NCBI GenBank assembly: GCA_918026815.1
Contig: CAKJVC010000033.1
Span: forward strand, 152,883 to 216,882
DNA length: 64,000 nt
Source: Chalara sp. BL73
Lineage: Eukaryota; Ascomycota; Leotiomycetes; Helotiales
Direction: 5' to 3'
This document shows, one piece after another, positions 60,301 to 64,000 of the stretch. The notes under the pieces are model-generated. The model worked only from the letters and a program-made list of their open reading frames with translations, had not been told where the DNA came from and made no database searches. Numbering within the stretch: position 1 is the stretch's first letter; the number at the start of each line of letters is the position of its first letter. Both the position numbers and the translations under genes were made by a program.

Positions 60301-63300
60301 TGAATCAGTACACGTTTCAACCATGTGGGAAAGCAGCGGAGACGACGGCTCGGCAGTGCTCGGGAAGAGGAGGCTTTGCCGCCCGTCCGTCGGGCGGGAC
60401 TTCGCTCGATCCGGAAACAACGCGTTTCTGCAGCACTGCTCGGGATCGAAAAGAGTCATAATGCTGATGATATAGATCCTGCAGATAATAATAGTGTTAT
60501 AGATCATGGATTACAAAGTTTCTTGCTTAAGCCCGATTTTCCGTTTCCAAATCGTACAGTAGTTTCGGAACATGTGCTGAAAAGGTTTACGGAGAGGCAT
60601 AGCAAGATCTTGTTATCATAATGGATTTGCTTCTGCTTTGTTTTACTTACCGTTCGGTCGACTTGATGTGTGGCTTGTCTTGAAAACACACCACTGCCGG
60701 GTTTTTGAAACTATTCATCCTTCTTGACCAGTCACTTTCTGACCGATCCGCGGATTGACGGGATCATTCAAGCTGTCCTCCCACTCTGACAGGAGCGGGA
60801 ACAGTAGTAAGCTGGAGGGAGGTACGCGTTTCGTGGGTCGTTCGTGTCAGTGCTTGTCATCTCTTTCTCTCTCAGATCTCGATCTGGTCCCCTCTCAAAG
60901 AAAATCGTGGGGTGGGCTGGTTGGGTAATCCCTTGTTTTGTTACTGCACTGTACTTATCGTACTGTATAACCTAGCCTTTTAAGATTCCATGGTTTGACT
61001 CGTCCTACTCGTGTCAAAGTTCAGCACCAACCCGCGCCGTTAGTAGTGCCTGGAAGTGCAAATTATGGAGACGGCCCTGGAAGGCTTAGGGCTTAGGGCT
61101 CCGGATTATTGGTTACGAAATTCCATTTCAGATCCAATAAAGATCCCCCAGAGGCCGATCGTCCTGATTTTCAGGGCTGCTCTCAGCCCGCGGCCCAGGC
61201 TATAATACCCAAGGGTAAGGGCATGGGTGCCTGTCAACGGAGGCAGGTCCAGGGAACAAGGTACTTGACTTGGGGTTGCAATTGCTGCACCCAGCCCTGA
61301 GTGTCGCTATCCGCCGCTGTAGCTGCTCCAGCCACCTTTCTTACTGTCGTTTTCCACAAAACCTCTCGACTTGGTGATTGAGAATTGATTTGCGATGGGT
61401 TAGAAGTAGATGCTTGAGATTTATTTTAATATTAGAGAGCAAGTAACGGCCCCCCTAATCCTACCAACACCTCACTTGTAGAACGGACCGCTTAACCGAG
61501 CAGACGTCAGCTATCGTTTAGGTCTATCTGGGCTTGCATCTCGCGTTCATCTCGCGTCGCAGGTATATAGGACTATAAATTATATAAACAATACTTTGCA
61601 AGCCTTCCATCATTGGACGCCTTGTGCTCGTGTATCCGAATGGATGGATATATGCAGTGCAACTTTGTCTGTTTATCCTTACGCACCTTGTGTTGTGAGA
61701 ATACAATACTGTAGCTTTGTAGGAAGGATCATCGTTTTATATTGCTGGAACGAGTTTCCATGTCCCCAAGTCTTCGCACACCCAACAAAAGCATCTGAAA
61801 TGAGGTGATCTTCAACGGCCTGGATCATTTCACTTTACCTTCGTACAGTAGTGGCCTTTTGAGTTTGGATCGGCGAACAGAAATCTGGGGGGTCTCAGCA
61901 CACCACAGCACTGCACTGTACAGAACTGTCATACGCAGTGCCGGCTTGTCCCTTGTGTGAGCAAATATCACCCACGATCGGTCAGGATGGGCATCGCTGT
62001 ATTATTGGTCACGATGAGGGAGCGAGATCAGCAAAGTGGGATCATGTCTACATCAATGTACTGTAATGAGTTCGAAGTTCTGCATATGGAGCCCCAATTG
62101 CTTCCTGTTCCTGCTGCATCGCTATCCAATGAAGCTTCTTTTTTCCAATTCGGTCCTGAAGTACAGCATACAGCTCAAATTGTTAATTTCCTTGTGCAAC
62201 AAGCCGAGACCGAAAATCTCATGGCATGTCCGTGACTTCATGGCTTCCGATATCGTGGGCGCCATGCCTCAACATTCACATCCAGCTGCACGATGCCGGT
62301 TATGTGACCAGACCTGTTATGGGACCTTCTGGAATAGCAGGGAATGATCCTGCGCGGTGCAACGACCCAACCACGACGCACATTATCACAAGGATATAAA
62401 CGCGTTTTTCTAGCTGGGCCCATCCATAGAGGAAGGTAAGTACCACTAGGATGGGGCGTGGTTGTGAGCGAAGCACGAGACGTCACGGCACAGCATGTGT
62501 CTTCAGTCGTATGTGCGATTTCTTCTCATGCCAGAACTTACGTGGGCAGCACACCGCTAGGTGGAGTCCAGCTTCATAGAGGACAACATATGAAGCCCTA
62601 TGCTGAGTGAGAAGTCTGAAAAAGGCCTATCACGGACGGCTCACGAAAGAAATATACCGTAGCCCAAAGCCGATTGTTCCTGCAGGAAGACCCAATGCAG
62701 TGACCAGGAGATCTCTTGATGTACTTGCTAGGAGAATTCTCGAATGCAGCAAAAGGGGGATTTGACAGGTTGGGCGCTGTAGGACAAACAAAAGTCCCCG
62801 ATATACGAGCTATTGAAGGTTGCGCAAAAGAATCGGGTAGCTTTTTGTATGGTGCAAACCGAGGTCGCACAAATATGTAAAGCAATTTTTGATAAATTGA
62901 CATAGCACTGTATAGCATCATCGTCAATTCAGCCTCGACCACCAGAATACCAATTGGTATGATCGTCATCTCGTCACCCCATATCCGTCGTCGCATCGCC
63001 GGATTGCTGCTTGGGATTCTGAGGATGTCGTCTGTCCACATTACTGTTTCTGGCGCAAAGCCCGAGGGGCTTGGCTGTCAACACGCCTTGGGTGGTTTCC
63101 TTCCCCACGACCTTATCAATGACCGTGGGCCATTCGCGACCCAAAGAGGCTATTTTCCAACACACACAGCGTCTTTGACCAGGTGATCTGAACTACTTAC
63201 TGGTACAGGACTCTCTTCTTTTGTTTCTTCCATTTTTTCATTTGCTTAAAGCCGCTAGGAATCTACTGTTGTAACGGGGGGGATCCATTACGATGCGTTA

Positions 63301-64000
63301 CTGTACCTTATGCCTTAGCTCAGAGAGAAGGGGGGCTAGCTCCTCTCCCTCTCTCTCCCTCTCTCTCTCTCTCTTCTCTTCTGTTCTGCCGGAACTTCCA
63401 GCCATCCACTATTCGCTTCCTTCAAAACTCCACTCCACATGTATCTGGTATCTCCACAAACCAAAATACTTAATTCGCTTGGGAAGATCCTTACTGTTGC
63501 ATCTTGCCTGCAGCTGTTTGGCCGTCAAGGCTACTGTACCTCGTACTTGGCTTGTCTGGGCTATGTGGCTCCTGTCGACTCCATACTTGTGGCTTGCTTG
63601 CTCCATAATGTTTTTGCAGACCTCATTGCTGATTCGCCAATTTCAACAACAACCGTCCCTTCAGTAGGAGAAGGTTTCCAGGGTCAATGTTATAAAGTCG
63701 AGGGTCCTTGTCCATGGACATGGAGCCCGGCTCCTTGGGATGTCAGGATTAGCCTGGCAGGTTTCGTCCTTCACAGCACACACACCCCCAAAGGTGGAAG
63801 GAAGAGAGCTGTAGGGTGCACAGTTCATGGTGGAAACAGTGCATCTCCAATTTCGTGCAAGCGCCTCAAGAGAAAGCTGTCCCTTGATCCCTCCAAGAGT
63901 ATCAATTATACATATCAACAACATCATCACGTCCTTCCTTTTGGAACCCAGCGTACAACACATCCGCCTTGGATTCGTCCCCATCCAGTTCCATTCCTTA
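57322..64000. other. 6.7 kb without a convincing gene
   Basis: No open frame here has a recognisable domain; the longest frames (e.g. 62598-63041 minus, 63293-63667 plus, 60325-60621 plus) look non-coding. The stretch holds microsatellites: (CCT)n near 57856-57878, (CTT)n near 58064-58089, and a CT tract near 63341-63380, plus homopolymers (G run near 58261, T and A runs). ACTGTAC/GTACAGT words recur at 60948-60968, 61845-61850, 61912-61924, 63300 and 63534. CTR9 3' UTR ends somewhere before ~57.8 kb. The rest could be the long promoter or leader of a gene beyond the window, or non-coding RNA; no direct evidence separates these. Confidence 0.45.
58064..58089. repeat. CTT trinucleotide microsatellite
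   Basis: About eight to nine perfect CTT/TTC units, preceded by T-rich DNA and followed by CCCCAACCC. Together with the (CCT)n tract near 57856-57878 it makes this segment strongly pyrimidine on the plus strand. Confidence 0.75.

Noticed and set aside
61086..61098. Two TTAGGG units, telomere-like
   Set aside because: Only two units separated by a C, inside ordinary intergenic DNA; too short for a telomere or an interstitial telomeric array.
62598..63041. 147-codon minus-strand frame in the right-hand gene desert
   Set aside because: Amino-acid composition looks random, no known motif, no neighbouring exon in phase.

Overview
The window is nuclear DNA of a filamentous ascomycete (Pezizomycotina). 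Introns are many and short (mostly 45-100 bp) with GT/AG ends and CTAAC/CTAAT-like branch points. The gene set is typically fungal: a HET-domain gene, a fungal MFS transporter, an APH-like kinase relic and an ankyrin protein with a fungal N-terminal domain. There is one Pol III tRNA gene. A leotiomycete is my guess from overall feel only. Exon boundaries were worked out by hand from splice sites, reading phase and family alignments recalled from knowledge; no search was run.

Left part (1-17.5 kb): a polyprenol reductase (DFG10/SRD5A3 family) is followed by a decayed zone with a kinase pseudogene whose two halves lie on opposite strands. Then come the DRG-family GTPase RBG1, a 3.1 kb gene-free stretch, a CENP-B-type DNA-binding protein, and a PXA-domain membrane protein with an exceptional 952-bp intron that holds an open frame. 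A broken HET-domain pseudogene closes this part.

Middle (17.7-42.4 kb): cyclin H of TFIIH; a 1161-residue uncharacterised protein with AT-hook-like motifs and a BTB-like segment; a T5orf172 (GIY-YIG-like) protein; tRNA-Ala(AGC); a LURP-one-related protein; a Swi5/Sae3-domain protein with a very long N-terminal extension; a ~615 bp foldback element with TA target-site duplication; an MFS transporter; a 2OG-Fe(II) oxygenase; the AP-2 mu subunit; and the mitochondrial succinyl-CoA ligase alpha subunit.

Right part (42.7-64 kb): Elongator subunit ELP3, divergent from succinyl-CoA ligase; an ankyrin-repeat protein with a likely frameshift just after its original start; a small uncharacterised gene with an early in-frame stop; aspartyl aminopeptidase (M18), divergent from the Paf1-complex subunit CTR9; and about 6.7 kb without a convincing gene, rich in microsatellites and ACTGTAC motifs.

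The genes are mostly unrelated housekeeping functions (transcription and elongation: CTR9, cyclin H, ELP3; endocytosis: AP-2 mu; TCA cycle: LSC1; recombination: Swi5), interspersed with a few fast-decaying accessory loci. I see no biosynthetic cluster or defence island. The most unusual items are the inverted split kinase relic, the giant intron with a nested open frame, the foldback transposon, the extended Swi5 protein and the uncharacterised BTB-like protein.
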